This document shows, one piece after another, positions 17,041-24,824 of a DNA stretch of 64,000 bases. This stretch comes from Bovifimicola sp050309585 (lineage in GTDB: Bacteria; Bacillota; Clostridia; Lachnospirales; Lachnospiraceae), in assembly GCA_050309585.1 (NCBI GenBank), contig JBNRML010000154.1, positions 1-64,000 of the forward strand. Direction: 5' to 3'. The position numbers were made by a program, and so were the translations under genes. Position 1 is the first letter of the stretch, and every line of letters starts with the position of its first letter. A model generated the notes under the pieces. It saw only the letters and a program-made list of their open reading frames with translations. It did not search any database and was not told the origin of the DNA.

Positions 17041-18663
17041 TCACAACAATGGAGCAATAAACTTCATCACATTTCCCACCAGCTTTACATACCATTTTTC
17101 CTTCCTTATGGTTTCGAATGTAACTGGCTGACACTTACTAAGTGTTTCACGGTAATCCTTTTTTATATCCTGAATGCATGGGGTATCATACAGATATGTA
17201 GCACATTCAAAATGATGATATAAACTTCTGTAATCCAAATTTATGGTGCCTACAACAGCCCTTAAATCATCACTTACAAACACCTTCGCATGTACAAATC
17301 CCGGTGTGTATTCGTATATCTTCACACCTGCCTTAAGAAGTGATTTGTAATGGGTTTTTGCCAGTGCATTCGCAACAAAATTGTCAGCAATATGCGGCAA
17401 AATCAGTCTGACGTCCACACTCCTTTGCGCAGCAAAGGTTAAGGTTTTCTCGAGCTCACCATCTAAAATCAGATATGGTGTCATAATGTACACATAATCA
17501 TGTGCTCTGTTCAAAATATCCATATAAACAGATTCTCCAACATTATCTCCATCCAAAGGACAATCTGCATACGGAATGACAAAACCCTTATTTTGTATAG
17601 GCAAATCAGAATTACTATTATCTATTTTTAAATAATGCGAAAAATCACAGAGTTTTTCGTCAACATACCACATTTGTAAAAACATCAGTTTAAAGCTTTT
17701 CACCGCTTCTCCCTTCAGCATGACACCTGTATCTTTCCAATGACCATATTTCTCGATATGGTTAATGTATTCGTCTGCCAGGTTGATTCCACCGTTAAAA
17801 GCCGTTTTTCCATCTATGACCATTATTTTCCTGTGATCCCTGTAATTATAGTGAGTCGATATGAAGGGTGTAATAGGTGCAAATACCTTGCAATGAATTC
17901 CCAACTTTTCTAATTTTCTGGGATATATCCGCGGAAGCAATGCGAATTCACAGGTTCCATCATACATAACCCTGACATCAACTCCTTCTTTTGCCTTTCT
18001 TGACAATACCTCCAAAAGCTTACCCCACATATAACCCTCATCCAGAATAAAGTATTCCATGAAAATAAATTCTTTTGCTTTTTCAAGTTCTGTCAGCATG
18101 GCTTCAAACATTTTTTCACCTATTGGAAAATATGTAACCTGTGTGTTTTCATATATAGGAAAACATCCTGTACGATTCAGGTAATATGCTAAATCTGTAA
18201 GTTCCGGACATATTTCTTCAGTTTTTCCCAGAACTTCCTTATTTTGTGGAATAGCCTCATGACTGTTTCCTATAATATCCGTAACTCTTTTTTTCAATGC
18301 CCTGTGTCCAATATCTATGCTGGAGTACAGGTATAATAACCCTCCAAATATAGGAAAAATTACCATTACAATCAGCCATGTGATTTTTGATGTTGCATCG
18401 TGGTCACTATTGACCAATACCACAATCATAATTACATAAAAAAGTGTGGCTAGCCACAAATAATGAGGTGCCAGCTGCCTGAATTTGATAAATAACCCAA
18501 ATAAAAAAAGCACCTGTATTACAAGAAGAAGCAGGACAACTCCAAATCTACTGAAAATCATCCGAATTACGCCCTTTTTTCCTTTTTCAAAAAGAGTTAC
18601 ATCATTTTTATTGCATTCTTCGTTATTATTACATTCTTCGTTTTTGTAACTATATTCTTTCAT
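17041..18663 (-). CDS. cls: Cardiolipin synthase
   Basis: 540 aa phospholipase D superfamily enzyme making cardiolipin from phosphatidylglycerol at the membrane. Two membrane segments near residues ~35-85 (FGVVLLLLVIQVLFLFGLFI, YLWLATLFYVIMIVVLV) precede two HxKxxxxD motifs: DHRKIMVIDGKTAFNGG and FVHAKVFVSDDLRAVVGT. The start used lies 20 nt after the upstream stop. The N-terminus carries a small repeat (NEECNNNEECNKN). It is the last gene of the XRE/DUF3990-like operon, an unusual position for a lipid enzyme that may be coincidental. Confidence 0.9.
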   Translation of the reverse strand: MKEYSYKNEECNNNEECNKNDVTLFEKGKKGVIRMIFSRFGVVLLLLVIQVLFLFGLFIKFRQLAPHYLWLATLFYVIMIVVLVNSDHDATSKITWLIVMVIFPIFGGLLYLYSSIDIGHRALKKRVTDIIGNSHEAIPQNKEVLGKTEEICPELTDLAYYLNRTGCFPIYENTQVTYFPIGEKMFEAMLTELEKAKEFIFMEYFILDEGYMWGKLLEVLSRKAKEGVDVRVMYDGTCEFALLPRIYPRKLEKLGIHCKVFAPITPFISTHYNYRDHRKIMVIDGKTAFNGGINLADEYINHIEKYGHWKDTGVMLKGEAVKSFKLMFLQMWYVDEKLCDFSHYLKIDNSNSDLPIQNKGFVIPYADCPLDGDNVGESVYMDILNRAHDYVYIMTPYLILDGELEKTLTFAAQRSVDVRLILPHIADNFVANALAKTHYKSLLKAGVKIYEYTPGFVHAKVFVSDDLRAVVGTINLDYRSLYHHFECATYLYDTPCIQDIKKDYRETLSKCQPVTFETIRKEKWYVKLVGNVMKFIAPLL

Positions 18664-18682
18664 ACCTGCCACTCTTTCAAAT

Positions 18683-19153
18683 CTAAAATCCACCATTCTG
18701 ATAAGCTCTTGCTATCACATACGATGGCTCATAAAATGCACTGCTATTATAATTATCAATCACTTCACATATGTCATCATTGTAGACACGAATAATTCCA
18801 TCCACATAGTCTTCTCCCGGCTTCAATGTATCAGAAATAAGTCTCTGATAAACTTTACCCATTTCTAAGGGTGTAGGAATTATCCCTGCCAATTCTCTGT
18901 CAACATTCGTTACATCATAATCTCCTTTATTAAGCTCATATTCATTAATCCAGTCATCTTCCACCTGCAAAGGATTCTCACAATGGAGCACATTTGCAAC
19001 GCTAATCAAATGTTCCAATTCAGCCTTTCCAATGGCATTTACTACATAACAGTTTTTCTGATGAAGTTTTCGTGCAACACGCTCAATCATATAACATACA
19101 AAATACAAGTCATTGGTTGTAATCTCTTCATCTTGAAAGTAAATGTTTGTCAT
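18683..19153 (-). CDS. 156-aa protein of unknown function in a DUF3990-type module
   Basis: Soluble, acidic and without signal or membrane segments. N-terminal part (NDLYFVCYMIERVARKLHQK, GKAELEHLISVANVLHC) is helical; the C-terminal part carries DYVDGIIRVYNDDICEVIDNY and ends SYVIARAYQNGGF. Its ATG overlaps the upstream stop (ATGA), so it is made together with the DUF3990-like protein. Genes of this kind often follow DUF3990 genes in clostridia, sometimes with DUF3791 proteins. A role as partner or immunity protein is inference. Confidence 0.65.
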   Translation of the reverse strand: MTNIYFQDEEITTNDLYFVCYMIERVARKLHQKNCYVVNAIGKAELEHLISVANVLHCENPLQVEDDWINEYELNKGDYDVTNVDRELAGIIPTPLEMGKVYQRLISDTLKPGEDYVDGIIRVYNDDICEVIDNYNSSAFYEPSYVIARAYQNGGF

Positions 19154-19611
19154 AGTGTCACACTCCCTTCAAATGTTAATGTGCTTAAAGCTGCCTCTGT
19201 ACAAAATACAATTTGATGTGTCGGATATTTAAATTTAACAAGTTCCCAGAAAGCAGCTTTACTTATCTTACCTGCGATATAGTCTTCTACATAATCCCAA
19301 ATTTGATCATCTGCCATAGGTCCTTCTACAATATCATAATCATGTTCTTTGCCTCTGCGACAAAAGACCACAAATTCCAGCCATTCTTCTGTCATTTCAT
19401 CAAAACAAAGGGACTTGAGATTCTTATTCTCTATATAAGAGTAATTGTTTACTATAGACGCACCCTTTTTCGTCAATGCCCAGCGTTTTGTCTGTTTTTC
19501 GAGATTAGTACAGTAAAATCCATATCCGAAATCCTTGTAATATCCATTGATAAGAATTTTTGGATTTGGTACTGCTACATTGCTGCCATGATATATAATT
19601 GTTTTACTCAT
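19150..19611 (-). CDS. DUF3990-like protein, possible ADP-ribosyltransferase fold
   Basis: 153 aa. Starts MSKTIIYHGSNVAVPNPKIL and has KDFGYGFYCTNLEKQTKRWA, the two conserved blocks I associate with DUF3990. The early His-Gly-Ser and the Tyr-Gly-Phe-Tyr-x-Thr block resemble the H and Y motifs of ADP-ribosyltransferase-like folds; no catalytic residue is proven. Ribosome site AGGAGG lies inside the preceding 33-codon frame, and both ends overlap neighbours by 4 nt. Placement after an XRE regulator suggests a toxin-like role. Confidence 0.7.
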   Translation of the reverse strand: MSKTIIYHGSNVAVPNPKILINGYYKDFGYGFYCTNLEKQTKRWALTKKGASIVNNYSYIENKNLKSLCFDEMTEEWLEFVVFCRRGKEHDYDIVEGPMADDQIWDYVEDYIAGKISKAAFWELVKFKYPTHQIVFCTEAALSTLTFEGSVTL

Positions 19612-19709
19612 AAACACATCCTCCTCGTATAATATTCTTCATCATGTCTTTCTATAATTTCACTCGCTTTAGCTTCCAATTGTGAAGGGGATAGTTCATA
19701 ATAAATCAC
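19608..19709 (-). CDS. 33-aa bridging ORF between XRE gene and DUF3990-like gene
   Basis: A GTG start overlaps the stop of the XRE gene (GTGA) and the TGA overlaps the ATG of the next gene (ATGA). AAGGAAG lies 7 nt before the GTG. The product (start IYYELSPSQLEAKASEIIER, then HDEEYYTRRMCL) is charged and helical. Two exact 4-nt overlaps favour a real, coupled gene or a translational relay. The frame is also what a -1 shift in the A6 run at the XRE 3' end would enter, so a C-terminal extension of the regulator is an alternative. Confidence 0.45.
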   Translation of the reverse strand: MIYYELSPSQLEAKASEIIERHDEEYYTRRMCL

Positions 19710-20085
19710 TTTTTTGCTTCCTTTTCTTTTTCTTCAAGCATCTTTATTACATCCATCCAATCCTCATCGTCCATTCCAAGATTCCTAGCCTTTCTTAAGG
19801 CCACACGAACATTGTTTGTTTCCATAATATACTGAGGTAACTCCGGTGATACGGAATTATCTTTCGCCAAAGCAGCATAATCATACATTGTATTACTTTC
19901 TTCTTCTGTCAGTTCCAACACTTCAGCTATTTTTGCCAGTTTTTCTTTATCCGGCGGATATCTCCTAGCCTTTTCCATATCACTCATATAGGCTGGTGCT
20001 ATATCCAGAATTTCAGCCAACTTTCTCAGATTAATTTTTTTTCTTCTCGCTTGTTTCTCACAAACTGACCAAACTTTTCATTCAT
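19706..20085 (-). pseudogene. XRE helix-turn-helix regulator, frameshifted in an A8 run
   Basis: ATG at 20085 (GGAG 7 nt upstream) reads MNEKFGQFVRNKREEKK and then runs out of frame. One more A in the eight-A run at 20035-20042 gives INLRKLAEILDIAPAYMSDMEKARRYPP, a textbook XRE HTH. The rest (KLAKIAEVLELTEEESNTMYDY) also fits. A TTG within the HTH could start only a headless product. As antitoxin or autoregulator of the DUF3990-like operon its integrity decides whether the module is active. Mutation, phase variation or base-call error are all possible. Confidence 0.75.
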
Positions 20086-20132
20086 AATCGTTCTCCGTTT
20101 CACTATATGCTCGTTCGCTAAATTCTAACATC

Positions 20133-20161
20133 ATTTTAGCACCTGACTTCACAAATATCAA
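20133..20161 (-). promoter_or_regulatory. Promoter of the XRE/DUF3990-like operon
   Basis: TTGATA (20156-20161) and TAAAAT (20133-20138) with 17-nt spacing on the minus strand, about 50 nt before the XRE start. The rest of the 240-nt gap to the next gene shows nothing else. Confidence 0.5.
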
Positions 20162-20324
20162 TCACTTAAAGTGCTTTGCATCGGCTCAACTTCTTCTTGC
20201 AGATTTTTCCCCAATTCAACAAAAATTCGGTATCTGCCCTTTCGTATAGACCTCCCATTCCTTTACATAAACTCCTCTGCTCTATACATTTATAAAAGAG
20301 AGTTCCGTAATATATATTTTTCCT

Positions 20325-20768
20325 TCAAGATAATAGCCTATTTCCCTTTTCACATATCTCATAAATCTCGTCATATTTGTCTTCTATTAGTGGTGTTACC
20401 TTTTCTATCTGCTTTCCCATCAATTTTCGATAAACAAAATAGGGAAGTATCCATCCAATAAATCCCGGTATAGCAAGTAATATACATAAGACTATTAAAG
20501 GCGGCTGTGCTGTCACTGCAAAAGTTGCTCCAGCCATAAATGCAGTACCAACAACCGCAATGATAAGTGCGTATACAGTAGCTGTTGATTTTTTTGACCT
20601 TTCCAGCATTTCAATTTCTCTGACACAGCTTTCATAATTTCTCTGAATCCTTGTAAGTTCCATTTTATTTATGATTTCTCCATTTCTCTTGAGCCGCAGG
20701 ATTACTTTATCTTGTTTCATAGGATTTGCATTTTCACCTAAGTCCTTTATTATATTGCCATCCAACAA
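20325..20768 (-). CDS. Small membrane protein of unknown function
   Basis: 147 aa. A helical N-terminal part (LTRIQRNYESCVREIEMLER) precedes two membrane segments (ATVYALIIAVVGTAFMAGATF and LIVLCILLAIPGFIGWILPYFVY), then a charged tail. Start is uncertain: TTG at 20768 has no clear ribosome site, and an internal ATG (MKQDKVIL) is possible. I do not recognise it and it has no obvious operon partner. Confidence 0.5.
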   Translation of the reverse strand: MLDGNIIKDLGENANPMKQDKVILRLKRNGEIINKMELTRIQRNYESCVREIEMLERSKKSTATVYALIIAVVGTAFMAGATFAVTAQPPLIVLCILLAIPGFIGWILPYFVYRKLMGKQIEKVTPLIEDKYDEIYEICEKGNRLLS

Positions 20769-20969
20769 AAGTTTTTGTCTTATTTATTACAAAACTCGTA
20801 CACATAACATTCTCCTTTGTCACACATCTTTATCCATTTATCAGCAGATTTACTTATATCAAGATACATACAACCTGCGAACTGATCATAATTATAACAT
20901 AATATTAATGGAGTGTGTGAACTGATTGTGATGCAAAATTTATCGTCGCGTAAGCTCAATTGAAAGAAA

Positions 20970-21022
20970 CTGTCGCACTAACAATTTTCATCAATTTCAG
21001 AGTATCATTGTTAAGGCGACAG
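20970..21022. repeat. Long-range hairpin CTGTCGC...GCGACAG
   Basis: Arms CTGTCGC/GCGACAG and AACAAT/ATTGTT pair with a symmetrical 3x3 internal loop and a 21-nt terminal loop. On the minus strand it is followed by TTTCTTT, so weak termination of transcription coming from pdxT is possible. It borders the repeat cluster to its right. Confidence 0.5.
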
Positions 21023-21028
21023 CTGTCT

Positions 21029-21330
21029 CTCTTCCCAAATTCTATTTTTGTTCTTTTTGGATAGACCAATTTCCTTGTTTTTTCTCTTTTTCATCAGACT
21101 TTTGGGCATTTTCTCTGTCCAAACTTGAAAATCAATCTCATTTGGGTAGAACTAATTTCTTATTTTTCTTTATTTTTTCTTATCTTTAACTATTTTTAAT
21201 CTATTTTCTCTACCCAATGTCAGTATTTTATATATTTTGGATAGACACCTTCACAAAAATAGTCTTTATTTAACGTATTTCTCCCTTATTTTATCTCCCC
21301 AAATCTTATCTTTTCACCAATTGGGTAGAA
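21029..21330. repeat. Cluster of TTTGGGTAGA-type inverted repeats
   Basis: In about 300 nt the core TTTGG(G/A)TAGA or its complement occurs at least six times: TTTTGGATAGA (21055, 21235), CTGTCCAAA (21115), TTTGGGTAGA (21141), TCTACCCAA (21209), TTGGGTAGAA (21321), plus weaker forms TCTTCCCAAA and TCTCCCCAAA. Neighbouring copies face each other and can form hairpins with 40-60 nt loops of almost pure A/T. The last copy provides the end of the pdxT remnant. The same arms form the terminator at 30334-30377, so this is a dispersed family. Confidence 0.7.
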
Positions 21331-21706
21331 ATCTTAGATTGCATCCTCGTATCATCTCCACAAAACACTTATGAATACTTATATCCTCTGTTAACTCCGG
21401 ATGGAATGCCAGCCCAATCTGATTTTTGTATCTGACTCCTACTATTTTATCATCAACTGTTGCCAAAACCTCTACACCATCACAAACCTCTTTAACATAC
21501 GGTGCTCTGATGAATACCATCGGATAGCCTCCAATGTTCTTAATTGGTGCCGTGGTAATAAAGCTTGCAAGCTGCCTTCCGTAAGCATTTCTCTTTACTG
21601 TGACCGGAAGTGTCCCTATGTGAACCACTGGATCATTATCTATGTGCTCTGCAAGCAAAATGAGGCCTGCACAGGTTGCCAGAGTAGGTAAACCATCAGA
21701 TATCAT
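21314..21706 (-). pseudogene. pdxT: PdxT glutaminase subunit lacking its N-terminus
   Basis: 130 codons covering the C-terminal two thirds of the PLP synthase glutaminase. The catalytic Cys motif GLPTLATCAGLILLA and the His-Glu pair in AFHPELTED are present. The normal first ~65 residues, including the GGES oxyanion region, are missing; the frame begins with a new ATG overlapping the pdxS stop (TAATG). The C-terminus (RFLPNW) is encoded by a TTTGGGTAGA-type repeat. It probably cannot channel ammonia to PdxS. Confidence 0.8.
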
Positions 21707-22299
21707 TATTTACCTCTTTCTTCCATGATTATCTCAATCTCATTTGCGTTAATTCCAACCATTGCTTCTCCAAGGTCCTCAGAAAGCTTTGCGATTAAAG
21801 CTGCATCTGTGTAATTTGTAACAGCCTGTACGATATCGCCTGTTCCAGGTTCACCTTTTGTTCTTATCATGGATGCACCTTCGTTTATTCTCCTGAGAGC
21901 TTCTCCCAAATCTCTTGCTCCACACACAAATGGTACTTTGAATTGTGTCTTGTAAATGTGATATACATCATCAGCAGGAGAGAGAACCTCAGACTCATCT
22001 ATGTAATCAATCTCAATTGCCTCAAGAATCTGTGCCTCAACAAAATGTCCGATACGGCATTTAGCCATAACAGGTATACTTACTGCCTCCTGTATGCCTT
22101 TTATCATCTTAGGGTCACTCATACGTGATACACCACCTGCTGCTCTGATATCTGCCGGTATACGCTCAAGAGCCATAACTGCACATGCACCTGCTGCTTC
22201 TGCAATCTTAGCCTGCTCTGGAGTTGTAACATCCATAATTACTCCACCCTTTAACATCTGTGCCAAACCCTTGTTTAATTCATACTGTGATTTTTCCAT
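21706..22299 (-). pseudogene. pdxS: PdxS pyridoxal phosphate synthase with a large in-frame deletion
   Basis: 197 codons against a family length of about 290. The N-terminal barrel half is intact (MDVTTPEQAKIAEAAGACAV, Lys in MAKCRIGHFVEAQIL, Lys in IRTKGEPGTG). After GDIVQAV the sequence jumps to TNYTDAALIAKLSEDLGEAM at the C-terminus, so about 95 residues are lost, including the GGVATPADAAL and GADGVFVGSGIF phosphate-binding segments. The joint lies where the two IV-x-AV segments resemble each other. The barrel cannot close, so activity is unlikely. Confidence 0.82.
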
Positions 22300-22333
22300 T
22301 TTTATTAATCCTCCTAGACTTGATTTTATCTAT

Positions 22334-22359
22334 TAACCATAATATAATAAAACTGGTTA
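22334..22359. promoter_or_regulatory. Candidate PdxR/MocR operator between pdxS and pdxR
   Basis: TAACCA (22334-22339) and TGGTTA (22354-22359) form an inverted pair 14 nt apart in the divergent promoter region, with TATAT/TATTAT boxes nearby on the pdxS side. MocR-type regulators bind such repeats in this position. No conserved site was compared, so this is a proposal. Confidence 0.45.
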
Positions 22360-22413
22360 TATAAAAATATTCAAAACAAGACAAATAAAGATGTCAGTTG
22401 TGAGGTGACTCTT

Positions 22414-23844
22414 ATGCTAACATATATTTTTGAAAATACGGACATTCCCCTATATGAACAGGTATACAAATGTATAAAGAACGACATTATTACAGGAATT
22501 CTAAAGCCGGGTGAAAAGTTACCTTCCAAGAGAACATTTGCAAATAATAATGGAATTAGTACCATTACGATTCAAAATGCATATGACCAGCTGATAAGTG
22601 AAGGTTATATTTTCACTATTCCGAAAAAAGGATATTATGTAACGGATATGGAGAGAATGATTACCATTCCTAAGGAATCCAAAATTTCACTGGATATAAA
22701 AATGCCAAAGGCTTCCGCAAAATATGACGTGGATTTGTCGAGCAATAAAGTTAATCCCGATAATTTTCCATTTTCAGTATGGGCAAAGCTTCTCAGGGAA
22801 ACCATCTCTAACAGATGCAGAGAGTTAATGGAGGTACCACCTACTGGTGGAATATTTGAACTGAGGCAGGCTATATCCGAATACTTAAAATCCTTCCGTG
22901 GAATGTTGGTGGATCCAAACCAGATTATTATAGGTGCCGGAACCGAGTATCTGTACGGATTATTAGTTCAGCTTCTTGGCAGTGATAAGGTGTATTGTAT
23001 AGAGAATCCGGGATATAAAAAGTTGGAGCAGATATATGGAAGATACAACATTAAATGTACATATTCTGATATGGATGACAATGGCATTACTGTAGAGGGA
23101 CTTCGCAAATGCGGTGCTGATATTGCACATATAAGTCCCACACATCATTTTCCTACCGGAAAAACCATGCCGGCAAACAGAAGATACGAGGTGCTTGCAT
23201 GGGCAAATGAGAAAAAGGGACGCTACATTATAGAAGATGATTACGACAGTGAATTCAGGGCAAATGGAAAGCCTATTCCTACCATGTCCAGTATAGATGC
23301 CTGTGAAAAAGTAATCTATATGAATACATTTTCCAAATCACTGACACCTACAATACGAATCAGTTACATGATACTTCCCGTACACCTTGTAAACAGATTC
23401 TATGAACAGTTATCTTTCTATTCGTGTACAGTGTCAAATTTTGAGCAGTACACTCTGGCCGCATTTATTAACAAGGGATATTTTGAAAAGCATATTAACA
23501 GAATGAGGCTGTACTACATAAGACAGCGAAAACAGCTTATAGACTATATAGAGAAAAGCAAACTTAATGATTACTGTGAAATTATTGAAAATGAGTCAGG
23601 GCTTCATTTTCTCATAAAGCTTAATACAAAACTCAATGATAGGGAAGTAAGGAAGAGACTAAAGAAAGAGGGCATACTGATGCGGGCATTGTCAGAATAT
23701 TATCTGACAACTGATATATGTAAGGAACATTATTTTATCATTAACTATTCCTGCATTGATATGGAAAAAATCGCTGATGCCTGCGAAGCCATATACCGCT
23801 GTATTGCACCACCGGAAACAGATGACGAAAATGAAAAAATGTGA
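22414..23844 (+). CDS. pdxR: MocR/PdxR-type GntR regulator with aminotransferase domain
   Basis: 476 aa. An N-terminal GntR winged helix (DIPLYEQVYKCIKNDIITG, KLPSKRTFANNNGISTITIQ) is fused to a fold-type I aminotransferase domain (residues ~110-465). The PLP lysine lies in MNTFSKSLTPTIRISYM and the cofactor Asp region in IIEDDYDSEFR. The chosen ATG follows GAGGTGAC. Divergent placement next to pdxS points to PdxR, which senses PLP to control its synthesis. With pdxS and pdxT broken here, it may now act only on itself or on other loci. It appears intact. Confidence 0.85.
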   Translation: MLTYIFENTDIPLYEQVYKCIKNDIITGILKPGEKLPSKRTFANNNGISTITIQNAYDQLISEGYIFTIPKKGYYVTDMERMITIPKESKISLDIKMPKASAKYDVDLSSNKVNPDNFPFSVWAKLLRETISNRCRELMEVPPTGGIFELRQAISEYLKSFRGMLVDPNQIIIGAGTEYLYGLLVQLLGSDKVYCIENPGYKKLEQIYGRYNIKCTYSDMDDNGITVEGLRKCGADIAHISPTHHFPTGKTMPANRRYEVLAWANEKKGRYIIEDDYDSEFRANGKPIPTMSSIDACEKVIYMNTFSKSLTPTIRISYMILPVHLVNRFYEQLSFYSCTVSNFEQYTLAAFINKGYFEKHINRMRLYYIRQRKQLIDYIEKSKLNDYCEIIENESGLHFLIKLNTKLNDREVRKRLKKEGILMRALSEYYLTTDICKEHYFIINYSCIDMEKIADACEAIYRCIAPPETDDENEKM

Positions 23845-23877
23845 CAGCCCACCTGCCGTAGCTCTTCTGCCCTGTTT

Positions 23878-24159
23878 TTGAACAATAGCTGTTTGTCAAA
23901 TGAAAGTGTACAAAGCCTGGCTCTTCTCCATCAGAAACACCTGAATTATCTGATTTCCGAGCTTAAGCCTGCGTTGTCCGAGATTATCTCCCAGGGAATT
24001 TCCCGGGGTGAGATTGTTTTTGAATATCCTGATTCCCTTGCTGAAATCGTACTGATAGTAATTGCCGTGAAGTTCGATAATTACATCGTACCATCCAGCA
24101 CCGAGGATATAGAGAATACATTAAGTGGGCTTATTTCGCTTTTAGAGAAAGGTACATGA
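23878..24159 (+). pseudogene. C-terminal fragment of a TetR-like regulator
   Basis: 93 codons (TTG start, no ribosome site) with LALLHQKHLNYLISELKPALSEIISQGISRGEIVF, the ligand-domain pattern of TetR proteins, and no DNA-binding domain. It follows pdxR by 33 nt on the same strand. Best read as the leftover of a deleted regulator gene; family assignment is tentative. Confidence 0.5.
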
Positions 24160-24250
24160 CTTCCTAAGGGCACTCTTGAGTATTTAACGATTAGAAATGA
24201 GTAAAATTCATAATCAATTTCATTTGTAGTCCAAGTAGCCCAATCTACCT

Positions 24251-24377
24251 TTCCTACAGACATTTTTCGCACTTTCCTGTATTTGTCCGTAGCCAATCAC
24301 TCTCCCCTACGGACATATTTTACACTTTCCTGTATTTGTCCGTAGCCAACTGCTCTTTCCTACGGACATTTTTGTAT
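24251..24377. repeat. Tandem ~53-bp repeat with GTCCGTAG hairpins
   Basis: Two full units and part of a third, sharing ACTTTCCTGTATTTGTCCG followed by TAGCCAA and CCTACGGACAT. TGTCCGTAG (24284-24292) and CTACGGACA (24307-24315) pair across each unit boundary, so each junction forms a 9-bp hairpin. No gene fits. The spacing and absence of unique spacers argue against CRISPR. Confidence 0.7.
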
Positions 24378-24390
24378 ATGAGTTTATAAC

Positions 24391-24528
24391 CCTTAATAGC
24401 AGTATGTTTCACGCAGGATAAATTTTCAGACTGCAAGACGGAGGAAGAAGGCGTAGCGGTGGCTACGTCGACTGACGAGAACGCCGCAGATGGAAATTTA
24501 GACAAGTGAAACATGCTGTTAATTAAGG
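24391..24528. repeat. 138-bp structured element with ~22-bp terminal inverted repeats
   Basis: CCTTAATAGCAGTATGTTTC at the left end and GAAACATGCTGTTAATTAAGG at the right are complementary with few mismatches. Inside lie a second inverted pair (AAATTTTC/GAAATTT) and a small hairpin CGTAGC-GGTG-GCTACG. The GC-rich centre (GCAAGACGGAGGAAGAAGG) contrasts with the AT-rich flanks. It resembles dispersed non-coding repeats of Lachnospiraceae. It abuts the stop of a deleted acetyltransferase gene. Confidence 0.65.
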
Positions 24529-24532
24529 TGAG

Positions 24533-24811
24533 TTATACTAGGTGTTCCATAACCTTTATGGATGCTTTATTGTCCGCAAGGCAGGTGCCTGTCATTTCTG
24601 TAATTCCAATTTGATTCATAATCATTGGCATGAAAGCTGTGACCGCTTCTGTGGCGTAACCCTGCCCGGTGTAGTTTTCACCAATGTGATAACCCACCTC
24701 CCATGAACCATCACCAACTGGAACAGCCTCCGCCATATCCATAGTAAATTCAGTAATAATCAGTCTGTTAGTTTCTATTTTCACTTTTTTCATTCCCTTC
24801 ATTGTGTTCAA
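24533..24811 (-). pseudogene. GNAT acetyltransferase with internal deletion and truncated end
   Basis: 92 codons. The N-terminal strand (KIETNRLIITEFTMDMAEAV) is followed at once by DGSWEVGYHIGENYTGQGYATEAV, the acetyl-CoA site, and LADNKASIKVMEHLV at the end. Family members have about 65 more residues between the first two blocks and a C-terminal Cys-Gly-Phe strand that is absent. The open frame is preserved across the deletion. Unlikely to be active. Confidence 0.7.
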
Positions 24812-24824
24812 AATACAGTTATCC

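Noticed and set aside
24251..24377. Possible CRISPR array
   Set aside because: The repeats are contiguous ~53-bp units without unique spacers, and no cas gene is nearby. The TTTGGGTAGA cluster at 21029-21330 was rejected for the same reason.
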